A stretch of 64,000 nt of DNA from Oceanobacter sp045430275 (GTDB lineage: Bacteria; Pseudomonadota; Gammaproteobacteria; Pseudomonadales; Oceanobacteraceae), in contig JAILXU010000003.1 of assembly GCA_045430275.1 (NCBI GenBank), positions 124,001 through 188,000 of the forward strand. Reading direction: 5' to 3'. Every line of letters begins with the position of its first letter. Within the stretch, counting starts at the first letter, position 1. Shown here piece after piece: positions 44,720 through 52,777 of this stretch. The position numbers were made by a program, and so were the translations under genes. Under the pieces are notes generated by a model that saw nothing but the letters and a program-made list of their open reading frames with translations, did no database searches and was not told the origin of the DNA.

Positions 44720-45223
44720 ATGAAATCTGTATGGAGAGCCTTGTGTCTGCTGCCAGTATTGGGGCTGGCTGCCTGTGGTGGCAGTGAAGATGACGAAGAC
44801 GCCTTTGAGCAACAGAAAGCCTCGGCGGTGGAGCCTGCCAATCAGTCGGCTGCGACGGCCAATCGCATGAGACCACCCTCAAACAGCAGCCGTTTTGGCG
44901 TTGCAACCGGTGTGTACGGTTCCTTGAAAGCCGGTGAAAGCGATTACTACTCCGTGACGCTGGATTTCTTTGACTCCGGCGATCACCAGGTTCGGTTGAA
45001 AAGCCTGAGTGCCGATCTGGACCTGGAAGTGATCGACTGGACAGACTTGTCGAGAACGTCCGAAGCATCAGGAACCAGTGATGAACTGGTGGCGCTGAGC
45101 ACGCGTGATGTCAGTTTTTTTGGTGGTGGCCCGGATGACGTTCGAGTGCTGATGCGCGTGTATGGCAAAACCGACACCGCCGAAGGCGATTTCACTCTGG
45201 AGTTCTGGACGTTCGACGACTGA
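44720..45223 (+). CDS. Small PPC-like lipoprotein, paralogue B
   Basis: A 167-residue lipoprotein. The start at 44720 has GGGAG eight bases upstream. The signal MKSVWRALCLLPVLGLAAC ends at a lipobox, followed by an acidic linker (GGSEDDEDAFEQQ). It shares with paralogue A the stretches LKAGESDYYSVTLDFFDSGD, LSADLDLEVIDW and the identical last 24 residues. The start lies two bases after the stop of the OMP-like gene, so it is translationally coupled to it. A partly decayed copy of paralogue A's terminator follows. Confidence 0.8.
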   Translation: MKSVWRALCLLPVLGLAACGGSEDDEDAFEQQKASAVEPANQSAATANRMRPPSNSSRFGVATGVYGSLKAGESDYYSVTLDFFDSGDHQVRLKSLSADLDLEVIDWTDLSRTSEASGTSDELVALSTRDVSFFGGGPDDVRVLMRVYGKTDTAEGDFTLEFWTFDD

Positions 45224-45258
45224 GTTCCACGAAGAACGAAGATAGGAAGCGGATAGAA

Positions 45259-45284
45259 AACAGGAACTGCGGCTCCCGTTTTTA
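45259..45284 (+). terminator. Degenerate copy of the paralogue A terminator
   Basis: AACAGGAAC/GGCTCCCGT with two mismatches in the stem, followed by TTTTTA. It aligns with 42877-42903 and shows that the duplication included the 3' flank. Confidence 0.55.
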
Positions 45285-45349
45285 TGGGTGATTTGTGGCT
45301 ACGGACGCGGTTCGTTATCGTAGCGCGCCCCCTCAACTGTGGAATCACT

Positions 45350-45793
45350 ATGAAACACTGGAACATTTATCTCTCGGGCGAAATTCACACCGACTGGCGC
45401 GAGCAAATCATTGCTGGTTGTCAGGCACTGGAACTGCCTGTGACCTTTACCTCGGCCGTAACGGATCACGATGCCAGCGATGCGGCGGGTGATGTGCTGG
45501 GTGAAGAGAGCAATGGCTTCTGGCGCGATCACAAATCGGCCAAGGTGAATGCCATCCGCATCAAGAATCTGATTCAGGAATGCGACCTGGCGGTGATTCG
45601 GTTTGGTGACAAATACAAACAGTGGAATGCGGCGTTTGATGCCGGTTACTGCGCCGCTCTGGATACACCGTATATCACGCTGCACGGCGAAGACATTGTG
45701 CATCCCTTGAAGGAAGTGGATGCCGCCGCGATGGCCTGGGCAACCACGCCAGAACAGGTGGTGGACGTGCTCAAATACGTGATCGCGCGTTAA
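45350..45793 (+). CDS. YtoQ family protein
   Basis: A 147-residue cytoplasmic protein. The start at 45350 (MKHWNIYLSGEIHTDWREQI) is the family N-terminus, and the upstream open codons do not fit. Conserved stretches are VTDHDASDAAGDVLGEE, WRDHKSAKVNAIRIKNLI, DLAVIRFGDKYKQWNAAFDAGYCAAL and TLHGEDIVHPLKEVDAAAMA. The fold is nucleoside 2-deoxyribosyltransferase-like, but no function is established to my knowledge. A single gene ending in a bidirectional terminator shared with yebC. Confidence 0.88.
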   Translation: MKHWNIYLSGEIHTDWREQIIAGCQALELPVTFTSAVTDHDASDAAGDVLGEESNGFWRDHKSAKVNAIRIKNLIQECDLAVIRFGDKYKQWNAAFDAGYCAALDTPYITLHGEDIVHPLKEVDAAAMAWATTPEQVVDVLKYVIAR

Positions 45794-45810
45794 GCATTCT
45801 CTGAAAACGA

Positions 45811-45834
45811 CAAAGGCTGCCGAAGCAGCCTTTG
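45811..45834. terminator. Bidirectional terminator between ytoQ and the yebC-like gene
   Basis: Perfect stem CAAAGGCTGC / GCAGCCTTTG with a CGAA loop between convergent genes. Confidence 0.82.
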
Positions 45835-45861
45835 TTCTGTCACGCCAGAGAATCCAGCCGC

Positions 45862-46581
45862 TTAGCTGAATTCACCGTTGTGATAGATTTCCTGCACGTC
45901 TTCCAGATCATTCAGTAATCCGGCAAAACGTTCAAACTGCTCGGTGTCATCACCGGAAATCGGGTGTGGCATCTGCGGCAAGTAGGTGATTTCTTCCATC
46001 TCGAAATCAATCTCGCCGTTCCACTCCGTCAGCGTGGTTTTGGTTTTGAAGAATTCGGTGGGAGGCACCAGAACCGTCACCATGCCGTCTTCACATTCGA
46101 TGTCGGAAACATCCACGTCGGCTTCCATCAAGGCTTCCAGTGCATCGTCTTCCGTGTCACCGGCAAAGACAAACATGGCGCGGTGGTCGAACATGTGAGA
46201 GACCGAACCCTGACTGCCCAACTTGGCCTTGCACTTGGAGAAGACGCCGCGAATTTCACCAAAGGTACGATTCGGATTGTCGGTCAGGGCGCGAATCAGC
46301 ACCATGGCACCGCCCGGTGCAATGCCTTCATACAGGGCTGGCTGGAAGTCTTCGCCTGTCCCGCCAGATGCTTTATCAAGCGCCTTGTCGATGACGTGTG
46401 TTGGAACCTGATCTTTTTTGGCGCGGTCAATCAATGAGCGCAATGCCAGGTTGCCGGAGGGATCGTTCCCCCCTGCTTTTGCGGTGACATAAATTTCGCG
46501 GCCATACTTGGAGTAGACCTTGGTTTTTGCCGCGGCCGTCTTGGCCATGGATTCTTTACGGTTCTGAAACGCTCTGCCCAT
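45862..46581 (-). CDS. YebC/PmpR family protein, YeeN type
   Basis: A 239-residue protein of the TACO1/YebC family, reported to act on transcription or on translation of difficult peptides. The start at 46581 (MGRAFQNRKESMAKTAAAKT) is the typical N-terminus; the extra upstream codons are ignored. Sequence features such as KVYSKYGREIYVTAK, PNRTFGEIRGVFSK and GSQGSVSHMFDHRAMF match the YeeN branch rather than the ruvC-linked YebC. It stands alone, divergent from a lipoprotein gene, so operon context gives no further clue. Confidence 0.92.
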   Translation of the reverse strand: MGRAFQNRKESMAKTAAAKTKVYSKYGREIYVTAKAGGNDPSGNLALRSLIDRAKKDQVPTHVIDKALDKASGGTGEDFQPALYEGIAPGGAMVLIRALTDNPNRTFGEIRGVFSKCKAKLGSQGSVSHMFDHRAMFVFAGDTEDDALEALMEADVDVSDIECEDGMVTVLVPPTEFFKTKTTLTEWNGEIDFEMEEITYLPQMPHPISGDDTEQFERFAGLLNDLEDVQEIYHNGEFS

Positions 46582-46706
46582 GGGAATCTGTCTTGTCTGA
46601 TCTGTGAAAAGTGCGACGATTGTAACCAGTATCCTGCCGACTGTCTTGATTCCGACCACTTATCGACCAAACCCACACTATACTGACCATATGACGCCAA
46701 CACTCT

Positions 46707-46729
46707 GTTGTGGAAACTATTTCCACAAC
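46707..46729. promoter_or_regulatory. Operator-like inverted repeat in a promoter
   Basis: Perfect 10-base arms GTTGTGGAAA (46707-46716) and TTTCCACAAC (46720-46729) with a CTA spacer. They lie 10 bases upstream of a consensus -10 TATAAT at 46740-46745 and cover the position where a -35 would be. A dimeric regulator could bind here to control the lipoprotein at 46778 and perhaps the divergent yebC-like gene. Confidence 0.6.
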
Positions 46730-46739
46730 GTTCGGGTGC

Positions 46740-46745
46740 TATAAT
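46740..46745 (+). promoter_or_regulatory. Consensus -10 box
   Basis: TATAAT lies 32 bases upstream of the lipoprotein ATG at 46778. No good -35 is spaced 17 bases upstream; that position is occupied by the inverted repeat. Confidence 0.55.
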
Positions 46746-46777
46746 GACTGGATGTGCCACTCAAAGGGAGCATTGTT

Positions 46778-47362
46778 ATGGAATGGAAGACACACCAGCC
46801 CGGCCTGACAATGCTGTTCGTCGCTCTGACGACGTCATTGTTGGCCGCCTGTAACGACCCATCCACACACTCACCCAAACCCGATCTTGCTGCCACTGGA
46901 ACGCCCTTGCCAGCCGAGCAGGTTGTGCCCGATACCCGTGCGCCTGAAACGGCAGACATTGTTGTGCCAGAAACACAGCTCGTGGTGACGGAAACGGCAA
47001 CGGCAACTGTATCTCCGGATGTGATGAACACTCAGCTGACCATTGCGGTGGTGAACGATAATCAGGAGCCGGTCAGTGGTGCGTTGGTGGATGTTCTGGA
47101 CAGCAATCGCAAACTCCTGTTCAGCGGTCAGGCCGACTCCTTTGGTTTGTTGTATCTGGTGCCAGCACTGGACTTTTCTGGGCAGCAGCCATCCGGACGA
47201 TTGAGCGCCAGAGCCGCTGATCCGTTTAATAATCAGGCCAGCAAGGCACGACTGATCCCTCTGGGTGAAGACAACCTGACGCTGGTACTGGGCGATGGCT
47301 TGCCGATTTCGAACCTGAAACAACTGTTTGTTATGGGCGAGCAAACCCTGATGGAACAATGA
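46778..47362 (+). CDS. Predicted lipoprotein with carboxypeptidase-regulatory-like domain
   Basis: A 194-residue exported protein. The start at 46778 has GGGAG eight bases upstream. The signal has a positive N-terminus, a hydrophobic core (LTMLFVALTTSLLAAC) and a lipobox LAAC. A Pro/Thr/Val-rich linker spans about 30-85, then one Ig-like, carboxypeptidase-regulatory-like unit (LTIAVVNDNQEPVSGALVDV...SGQADSFGLLYL). Function unknown; possibly a surface or periplasmic spacer protein. It lies upstream of rep with a 111-base gap. Confidence 0.75.
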   Translation: MEWKTHQPGLTMLFVALTTSLLAACNDPSTHSPKPDLAATGTPLPAEQVVPDTRAPETADIVVPETQLVVTETATATVSPDVMNTQLTIAVVNDNQEPVSGALVDVLDSNRKLLFSGQADSFGLLYLVPALDFSGQQPSGRLSARAADPFNNQASKARLIPLGEDNLTLVLGDGLPISNLKQLFVMGEQTLMEQ

Positions 47363-47473
47363 TTGGCTCCGGGTAACACCGGAACCGATCCCCCCTGTAT
47401 TTTCTCCCACGACTTTTTACAGTTCAGCTCCTACAATAGTGCCTTTCTTTTCCATCCTGCTTGAGGGCGCTCC

Positions 47474-49501
47474 GTGGCCGATTTATCCCAGCTTAATCCC
47501 CGTCAGAAAGAAGCCGCGAAATACATCGACGGCCCCTTGCTGGTACTGGCCGGGGCTGGCTCGGGCAAGACCAGCGTGATCACACGCAAAATCGCTTATC
47601 TGATCGATGCCTGCGGCATCAAGCCGCATCACATTGCCGCGGTTACCTTTACCAACAAGGCTGCCCGTGAAATGAAAGAGCGGGTGATGAGCCTGACCGG
47701 CAAAGGCGGTGCCCGTGGTTTGACGGTCTCGACTTTCCACAACCTTGGCCTGAATATCATTCGCCACGAGCTGACGGCATCGGGTTATAAATCCGGCTTT
47801 TCGATTCTCGACCAGGACGACTGCAAAGGCATCATTCGTGACGTCATGCAGCGCGATCACGGCGACGATGGCGACATGGTCGATCTGGTGCAGAACACCG
47901 TCTCTAATTTGAAGAACGACCTGATCACGCCGGAAGACGCGATCAATCAGGCGCAAAGTCCGCAGGAAATGCTGATTGCCCAGACTTATTCGGTCTATCA
48001 GCGCATGCTCAAGGCTTACAATGCGGTCGATTTTGACGATCTGATCATGGTGCCGACGCTGCTGTTCCGCGATCACGAAGAGGTACTGGCTCGCTGGCAG
48101 AAAAAAATTCGCTACCTGCTGGTGGACGAATATCAGGACACCAACACCAGCCAGTACGAGCTGGTGAAGTTACTGGTGGGCCATCGTACCGGCCTGACCG
48201 TGGTGGGTGATGACGATCAGTCCATTTATGCCTGGCGCGGGGCACGGCCTGAAAACCTGTCCTTGCTGAAGCAAGACTTCCCGATTCTGAAAGTGGTCAA
48301 GCTGGAGCAAAACTACCGCTCCACCGGCCTGATCCTGAACGCCGCCAACAAGGTGATCGATAACAACCCGCACGAGTTCGAGAAAAAGCTCTGGTCGGAC
48401 ATGGGCTATGGCGATCCGATCCGGATTCTGAAATGTCGCAACGATGAAATTGAGGCCGAGCGCATTGCCTCGGAAATCGTCGAACGGCGGTTGCGTTATG
48501 GCGCGGGCTACAAGGACTTTGCCGTGCTCTACCGTGGTAACCACCAGAGCCGTGCGATTGAAATGAAACTGCAGGCGTTTCAGGTGCCGTACAAGCTCAG
48601 TGGTGGTCAGTCGTTCTTTGGCCGCAATGAAATCAAGGATGTGATGGGTTACTTGCGCTTGCTGATTAACCCGACGGATGACGCCGCTTTTCTACGCATC
48701 ATTAATACACCGCGCCGGGAAATTGGCCCCAGCACCATTGAAAAACTGAGTGAGTACGCCGCTCGCCGGGGCGTCAGTCTGATGCAAGCCACCACCGAAG
48801 TGGGTCTGGAGCAGGTGCTGGCCGCGAAGGCGCTGGATCGACTCGGACGCTTTGGCCACTGGCTCGAAACCATCGCCAAAAATGCCGTGACCGATGATCC
48901 GGTGGCCGCGATTAAGGAAATGCTCTCCGACATCGATTACGAAGGCCATCTGTCCCAGAGTTCCGCCACGCCATCTCAGGCCGAGCGGCGGATGAAAAAC
49001 GTCTGGTTCCTGGTCGATTCCATCAGCAAGATGATCGAGAAGGGCGAAGAGCTGGGGGATGAAGTCACCATCGAAGACGCGGTGGGCAAACTGATTCTGC
49101 GCGATATGCTGGAGCAGCAAGAGCAGGAAGACGAAACCGATCAGGTTCAGCTGATGACCCTGCACGCCTCCAAGGGACTGGAGTTTCCACACGTCTACAT
49201 CATGGGTATGGAAGAAGAACTCATGCCGCACCGCAACAGTATCGAAGCCGATACCGTCGAGGAAGAGCGTCGCCTGATGTATGTGGGCATTACCCGAGCC
49301 AAACGAACGTTGGCACTGACGTACGCGGGCAAGCGCCGCCAGTATGGTGATGTGCAAAACACCACGCATTCCCGGTTTCTGGACGAGCTACCGCCGGATG
49401 ATATCGAGTGGGAAGGCAAAACCGAAATATCCGCCGAACAACAAAAACAGCGGGGTCAGGAAACCCTCAGCAGCTTGCGCAACATGCTGGGGGATCTGTA
49501 A
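47474..49501 (+). CDS. rep: ATP-dependent DNA helicase Rep
   Basis: SF1A 3'-5' helicase that clears proteins ahead of the replication fork. The 675 residues begin at GTG 47474 with a GAGGG upstream. Motif I AGAGSGKT (26-33), VTFTNKAAREMKERV, motif II LVDEYQDTN, GDDDQSIYAWRGA and the C-terminal HASKGLEFPHVYIMGMEEE are present. The product is closer to Rep than to UvrD by length and by its N-terminus (LNPRQKEAAKYIDGPLLVLAG). A separate uvrD is at 60.2 kb. Confidence 0.96.
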   Translation: MADLSQLNPRQKEAAKYIDGPLLVLAGAGSGKTSVITRKIAYLIDACGIKPHHIAAVTFTNKAAREMKERVMSLTGKGGARGLTVSTFHNLGLNIIRHELTASGYKSGFSILDQDDCKGIIRDVMQRDHGDDGDMVDLVQNTVSNLKNDLITPEDAINQAQSPQEMLIAQTYSVYQRMLKAYNAVDFDDLIMVPTLLFRDHEEVLARWQKKIRYLLVDEYQDTNTSQYELVKLLVGHRTGLTVVGDDDQSIYAWRGARPENLSLLKQDFPILKVVKLEQNYRSTGLILNAANKVIDNNPHEFEKKLWSDMGYGDPIRILKCRNDEIEAERIASEIVERRLRYGAGYKDFAVLYRGNHQSRAIEMKLQAFQVPYKLSGGQSFFGRNEIKDVMGYLRLLINPTDDAAFLRIINTPRREIGPSTIEKLSEYAARRGVSLMQATTEVGLEQVLAAKALDRLGRFGHWLETIAKNAVTDDPVAAIKEMLSDIDYEGHLSQSSATPSQAERRMKNVWFLVDSISKMIEKGEELGDEVTIEDAVGKLILRDMLEQQEQEDETDQVQLMTLHASKGLEFPHVYIMGMEEELMPHRNSIEADTVEEERRLMYVGITRAKRTLALTYAGKRRQYGDVQNTTHSRFLDELPPDDIEWEGKTEISAEQQKQRGQETLSSLRNMLGDL

Positions 49502-49513
49502 CCCGGCGTTGCT

Positions 49514-49771
49514 TTATTCCGGTGCCGTCGTGTCTTCGGTGGCATCGCCTTCCAGTTGCACCAGTCGCTGTTCCAGCTCGGACAGTTGCTGAAGTGTTCT
49601 TTCCAGCACCGCCTGCTGGGCATCAAATTCTTCCCTCGATACCAGATTCGCACTGGTGAACAAGGCTTGTAGCTGGCTGCTCATGGCCAGTTTCAGATCC
49701 TGGGACAGCCCGGCAAACGGTGACTGTTGCAGCAGGCTGTCAATCTTCTGGGCGATATCCGGGTTAATCAT
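49514..49771 (-). CDS. ubiK: Ubiquinone biosynthesis accessory factor UbiK
   Basis: An 85-residue protein of the YqiC/UbiK family, reported as an accessory factor of aerobic ubiquinone synthesis. The start at 49771 (MINPDIAQKIDSLLQQSPFA) is the family N-terminus. It has an amphipathic N-terminal half and a C-terminal coiled coil (LVSREEFDAQQAVLERTLQQ and following Leu/Glu heptads), ending in an acidic tail. It converges on rep with 12 bases between stops. Confidence 0.9.
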   Translation of the reverse strand: MINPDIAQKIDSLLQQSPFAGLSQDLKLAMSSQLQALFTSANLVSREEFDAQQAVLERTLQQLSELEQRLVQLEGDATEDTTAPE

Positions 49772-50107
49772 GGTGGTCTCCTGAAAGACGTCGTAATGCC
49801 GTGTTAGGCGGATGTGCATGGTTTCAGTGCGAGCACCAGAACGGGGCCAGGCTCTGGTTTTGACTGCCCTTTTCTGGTGCGGTGCTGTTCCGGTGTGCTC
49901 GGAAACAGGACGTTCAGGCCGTTTATTTCACTCTTACGGCGCTGAATGTGCCCCGAATACTAGCAGGAATGGGCTTCTTGCAGGCATTTCTTCAAGTTGG
50001 CATGGCTGGTGCTTTATGTCTCTCAGAACTTGGAAATCAGACCACCTGCGTTCTGATCCACCAAACATAACTACGCATTATCACGCTAACCGATGAAGGA
50101 AAGAATG
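49772..50107. promoter_or_regulatory. Control region with NtrC-like sites upstream of the torF-glnK-amtB genes
   Basis: A gene-free 336-base region. Two NtrC-like elements are GCACC-N5-GGGGC (49833-49847) and GCCCT-N5-GGTGC (49866-49880), 33 bases apart and about 120-165 bases upstream of a sigma-54-type promoter at 49998. That is the normal enhancer layout for nitrogen control. Each site has mismatches in one arm. Confidence 0.55.
49998..50013 (+). promoter_or_regulatory. Sigma-54 (-24/-12) promoter
   Basis: TGGCAT-N5-GTGCT matches the consensus TGGCAC-N5-TTGCW with two mismatches and keeps the invariant GG and GC exactly ten bases apart. It lies about 95 bases upstream of the porin-like gene. 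Confidence 0.68.
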
Positions 50108-50764
50108 ATGAAAAAACTCTCTCAAGCGATCGTTGTTGCCTCTGCTCTGACTGCTGGCCTGGTGGGCACTCAGGCGGCACATGCTGAAATCAGTGCTTCT
50201 GCTGATATTGCCAGTGCTTACCTGTTCCGTGGCATGAACCTGAGTCAGGGTGAAGCGGTGGTTTCCGGTTCCCTGGATTACGCCAATGAATCGGGCGTTT
50301 ATGCCGGTGTTTGGGGTTCTTCTGGTGATACCAACGCCGGAACCGAATACGACCTGTACGTCGGTTTTGCGAAAGAGTTTGGTGATGTCAGCGTAGACGT
50401 AGGTTATGTCTCTTTCATCTACCCAAATTCTGCCGATGACGATATTGATGATTTCGGTGAGTACTATCTGGGCCTGGGTTTCCAGAACTTCTCTCTGGGT
50501 GCTGCAGCCAATACCGATACCGATAAAAACGGTGAGTACGTGTACTACACCCTGGGCTATGAGATGGACGCGGTTGCAGCGACAGTGGGTTTCTTCACTG
50601 ACGGTGATGAAGACGCTGATGGCAGCTACACCCACGTTGACCTGTCTTATGCCTATAACGATTCACTCAGCTTCACTGTGAGCCAGATTGTCGATCATGA
50701 AGACGATGACCGTTCCGGTGACAGCACCAACTTCGTTGTCGGTTACAGCCTGCCTATCGAGTAA
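50108..50764 (+). CDS. TorF family putative porin
   Basis: A 218-residue outer-membrane-type protein with a cleavable signal peptide (MKKLSQAIVVASALTAGLVG...AHAE). It has alternating beta-barrel strands such as ISASADIASAYLFRGMNLSQ, SGVYAGVWGSS and NFVVGYSLPIE. In-frame ATGs at 50093, 50105 and 50108 are possible; AAGGA favours 50105 or 50108. It is followed by glnK and amtB, a recurrent neighbourhood, and all three appear to be under one sigma-54-type promoter. It may pass small nitrogen compounds across the outer membrane; that is an inference. Confidence 0.85.
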   Translation: MKKLSQAIVVASALTAGLVGTQAAHAEISASADIASAYLFRGMNLSQGEAVVSGSLDYANESGVYAGVWGSSGDTNAGTEYDLYVGFAKEFGDVSVDVGYVSFIYPNSADDDIDDFGEYYLGLGFQNFSLGAAANTDTDKNGEYVYYTLGYEMDAVAATVGFFTDGDEDADGSYTHVDLSYAYNDSLSFTVSQIVDHEDDDRSGDSTNFVVGYSLPIE

Positions 50765-50776
50765 GAAAAGACATAC

Positions 50777-50818
50777 AATGGCCTTTGCCTCCGCAACAGG
50801 CCATTTTCAACCCTCTGT
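50777..50818 (+). terminator. Hairpin between the porin-like gene and glnK
   Basis: AATGGCCT / AGGCCATT with a long loop and a short T-run. It may reduce read-through and set porin/glnK stoichiometry rather than fully terminate. Confidence 0.5.
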
Positions 50819-50845
50819 TTTATAACTGATTAAAAGGGGTTCCTT

Positions 50846-51184
50846 ATGAAACTCATTACTGCAGTGGTCAAGCCATTCAAGCTGGACGACGTGCGCGAAG
50901 CACTGTCTGAGATCGGCGTTCAAGGTATCACCGTGACTGAAGTGAAAGGCTTCGGTCGTCAGAAAGGTCACACCGAACTGTATCGCGGTGCGGAATACGT
51001 GGTCGATTTTCTGCCAAAAGTCAAAATCGAAGTCGCTGTTTCCAGCGATCTGACGGACAAGGTGATCGAGTCCATCACCAAAGCAGCCAACACCGGAAAA
51101 ATTGGTGACGGCAAAATCTTTGTTACATCTCTTGAGCAAGTCGTGCGTATTCGTACGGGTGAAATTGGCCCAGACGCTCTGTAA
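50846..51184 (+). CDS. glnK: Nitrogen regulatory protein P-II (GlnK)
   Basis: Trimeric 112-residue signal protein that senses 2-oxoglutarate and ATP/ADP and blocks AmtB. The T-loop HTELYRGAEYVVDFLPK contains the uridylylation site Tyr51. The C-terminal signature GDGKIFVTSLEQVVRIRTGE is intact. The linkage to amtB 59 bases downstream identifies it as the GlnK type. Confidence 0.97.
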   Translation: MKLITAVVKPFKLDDVREALSEIGVQGITVTEVKGFGRQKGHTELYRGAEYVVDFLPKVKIEVAVSSDLTDKVIESITKAANTGKIGDGKIFVTSLEQVVRIRTGEIGPDAL

Positions 51185-51243
51185 GGCTGTTCACTTTTCA
51201 AGACCGGTTTAAATTCAATCAAGCCTGATGCGGGGGGCTTAGA

Positions 51244-52515
51244 ATGGAAAACAATATTTATGAATTGCAGTACGCCATGGATACCTTTTATTTCCTGGTA
51301 TGTGGTGCACTGGTTATGTGGATGGCGGCGGGTTTCGCCATGTTGGAAGCGGGCCTGGTTCGCTCCAAAAATACAACTGAAATTCTGACCAAAAACGTGG
51401 CCTTGTTTGCCGTGGCTTGCACCATGTATCTGGTGTGTGGCTATCAGCTTATGTACGGCGGCGGTTACTTCCTGAGCGGTATCACTGAAGTAGATTCAGC
51501 AGCGGTACTGTCTGACTTCGCCGGTCGTGAAGACGGCTTCCACGGTGGCTCTATCTACTCGGGCGCTTCCGATTTCTTCTTCCAGGTGGTGTTTGTTGCA
51601 ACCGCCATGTCGATTGTCTCTGGTGCGGTTGCCGAGCGTATGAAGCTGTGGGCTTTCCTGGCATTCGCCGTCGTGATGACTGGTGTGATCTACCCAATGG
51701 AAGGTGGCTGGACCTGGGGCGGCAACGACGTCTTTGGCCTGTACAACCTGGGTGATCTGGGCTTCTCTGACTTCGCCGGTTCCGGCATCGTACACATGGC
51801 CGGTGCAGCCGCTGCCTTGTCCGGTGTGATCCTGTTGGGTGCTCGTAAAGGCAAGTACGGCCCGAACGGTGAAGCCCGTGCGATCCCGGGTGCTAACCTG
51901 CCACTGGCGACGCTGGGTACGTTCATCCTGTGGATGGGCTGGTTCGGCTTCAACGGCGGCTCGGTTCTGAAACTGGGCGATATCTCTAACGCCAATTCAG
52001 TCGCGGTTGTGTTCATGAACACCAACGCGGCGGCAGCCGGTGGTTTGATTGGTGCCTTGTTGCTGGCCTTCCTGTTGTTCCGCAAGGCGGATCTGACCAT
52101 GGCCCTGAACGGTGCGCTGGCTGGTCTGGTCGCGATCACGGCAGAACCTTCCACACCAACGCCATTCGCAGCAACGCTGATTGGTTTCGTCGGTGGTCTG
52201 ATTGTGGTGATGTCGATCCTGACACTGGACAAGCTGAGAATTGATGATCCGGTGGGGGCGATCTCCGTACACGGTGTCGTCGGTCTGTTCGGTCTGCTGG
52301 TAGTACCAGTCACCAACGGTGATGTGTCCTTTGTTGGCCAGTTGGTCGGTGCAGCAACCATCTTCGGCTGGGTATTCGCCACTTCCTTTGTTGCCTGGAT
52401 GGTGATCAAGGCTGTGATGGGCATCCGAGTATCCGAGGAAGAAGAGTACGAAGGTGTGGATATCTCCGAATGTGGTATGGAAGCGTACCCGGAGTTCACC
52501 GGAGGCAAGTCCTGA
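51244..52515 (+). CDS. amtB: Ammonium transporter AmtB
   Basis: Trimeric inner-membrane ammonium channel. The 423 residues have 11 or so transmembrane helices, and the twin pore histidines are placed at His184 (GIVHMAG) and His343 (SVHGVVG). The conserved DFAGSGIVHMAGAAAALSG and GWFGFNGGS stretches are present. There is no long extra N-terminal signal region. The acidic C-terminal tail contacts GlnK. A terminator follows at 52541. Confidence 0.97.
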   Translation: MENNIYELQYAMDTFYFLVCGALVMWMAAGFAMLEAGLVRSKNTTEILTKNVALFAVACTMYLVCGYQLMYGGGYFLSGITEVDSAAVLSDFAGREDGFHGGSIYSGASDFFFQVVFVATAMSIVSGAVAERMKLWAFLAFAVVMTGVIYPMEGGWTWGGNDVFGLYNLGDLGFSDFAGSGIVHMAGAAAALSGVILLGARKGKYGPNGEARAIPGANLPLATLGTFILWMGWFGFNGGSVLKLGDISNANSVAVVFMNTNAAAAGGLIGALLLAFLLFRKADLTMALNGALAGLVAITAEPSTPTPFAATLIGFVGGLIVVMSILTLDKLRIDDPVGAISVHGVVGLFGLLVVPVTNGDVSFVGQLVGAATIFGWVFATSFVAWMVIKAVMGIRVSEEEEYEGVDISECGMEAYPEFTGGKS

Positions 52516-52540
52516 TCCGACTCTGATCACGCGATAACGC

Positions 52541-52566
52541 AAGCCGGTCTCTGACCGGCTTTGCTG
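52541..52566 (+). terminator. Terminator of amtB
   Basis: Stem AAGCCGGTC / GACCGGCTT with a TCT loop followed by T-rich sequence, 25 bases after the amtB stop. Confidence 0.78.
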
Positions 52567-52689
52567 TTTTCTGAACCCGCCCGGCATCCGCTGGGCTGTG
52601 TCGTTTCTGGACGTTGTTCAGAAACATTCGTTCAGGTGTATTGGTTTGGATTACTCGTTTGGATGTACTGGTTCCGACAACGCTCAATT

Positions 52690-52725
52690 CGCCCGTGGCC
52701 CCGCGCAATCACCACGGGCGTTTTT
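52690..52725 (+). terminator. Second rho-independent terminator
   Basis: CGCCCGTGG / CCACGGGCG with a 13-base loop and TTTTT. No plus-strand gene is seen between it and the amtB terminator, so it is a back-up terminator or marks an unrecognised short transcript. Confidence 0.72.
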
Positions 52726-52777
52726 GCTTCTGTTGTTCGGGCAGTGTGTTTGACGCTGGCGTGAGGCGGAAGGAAAG

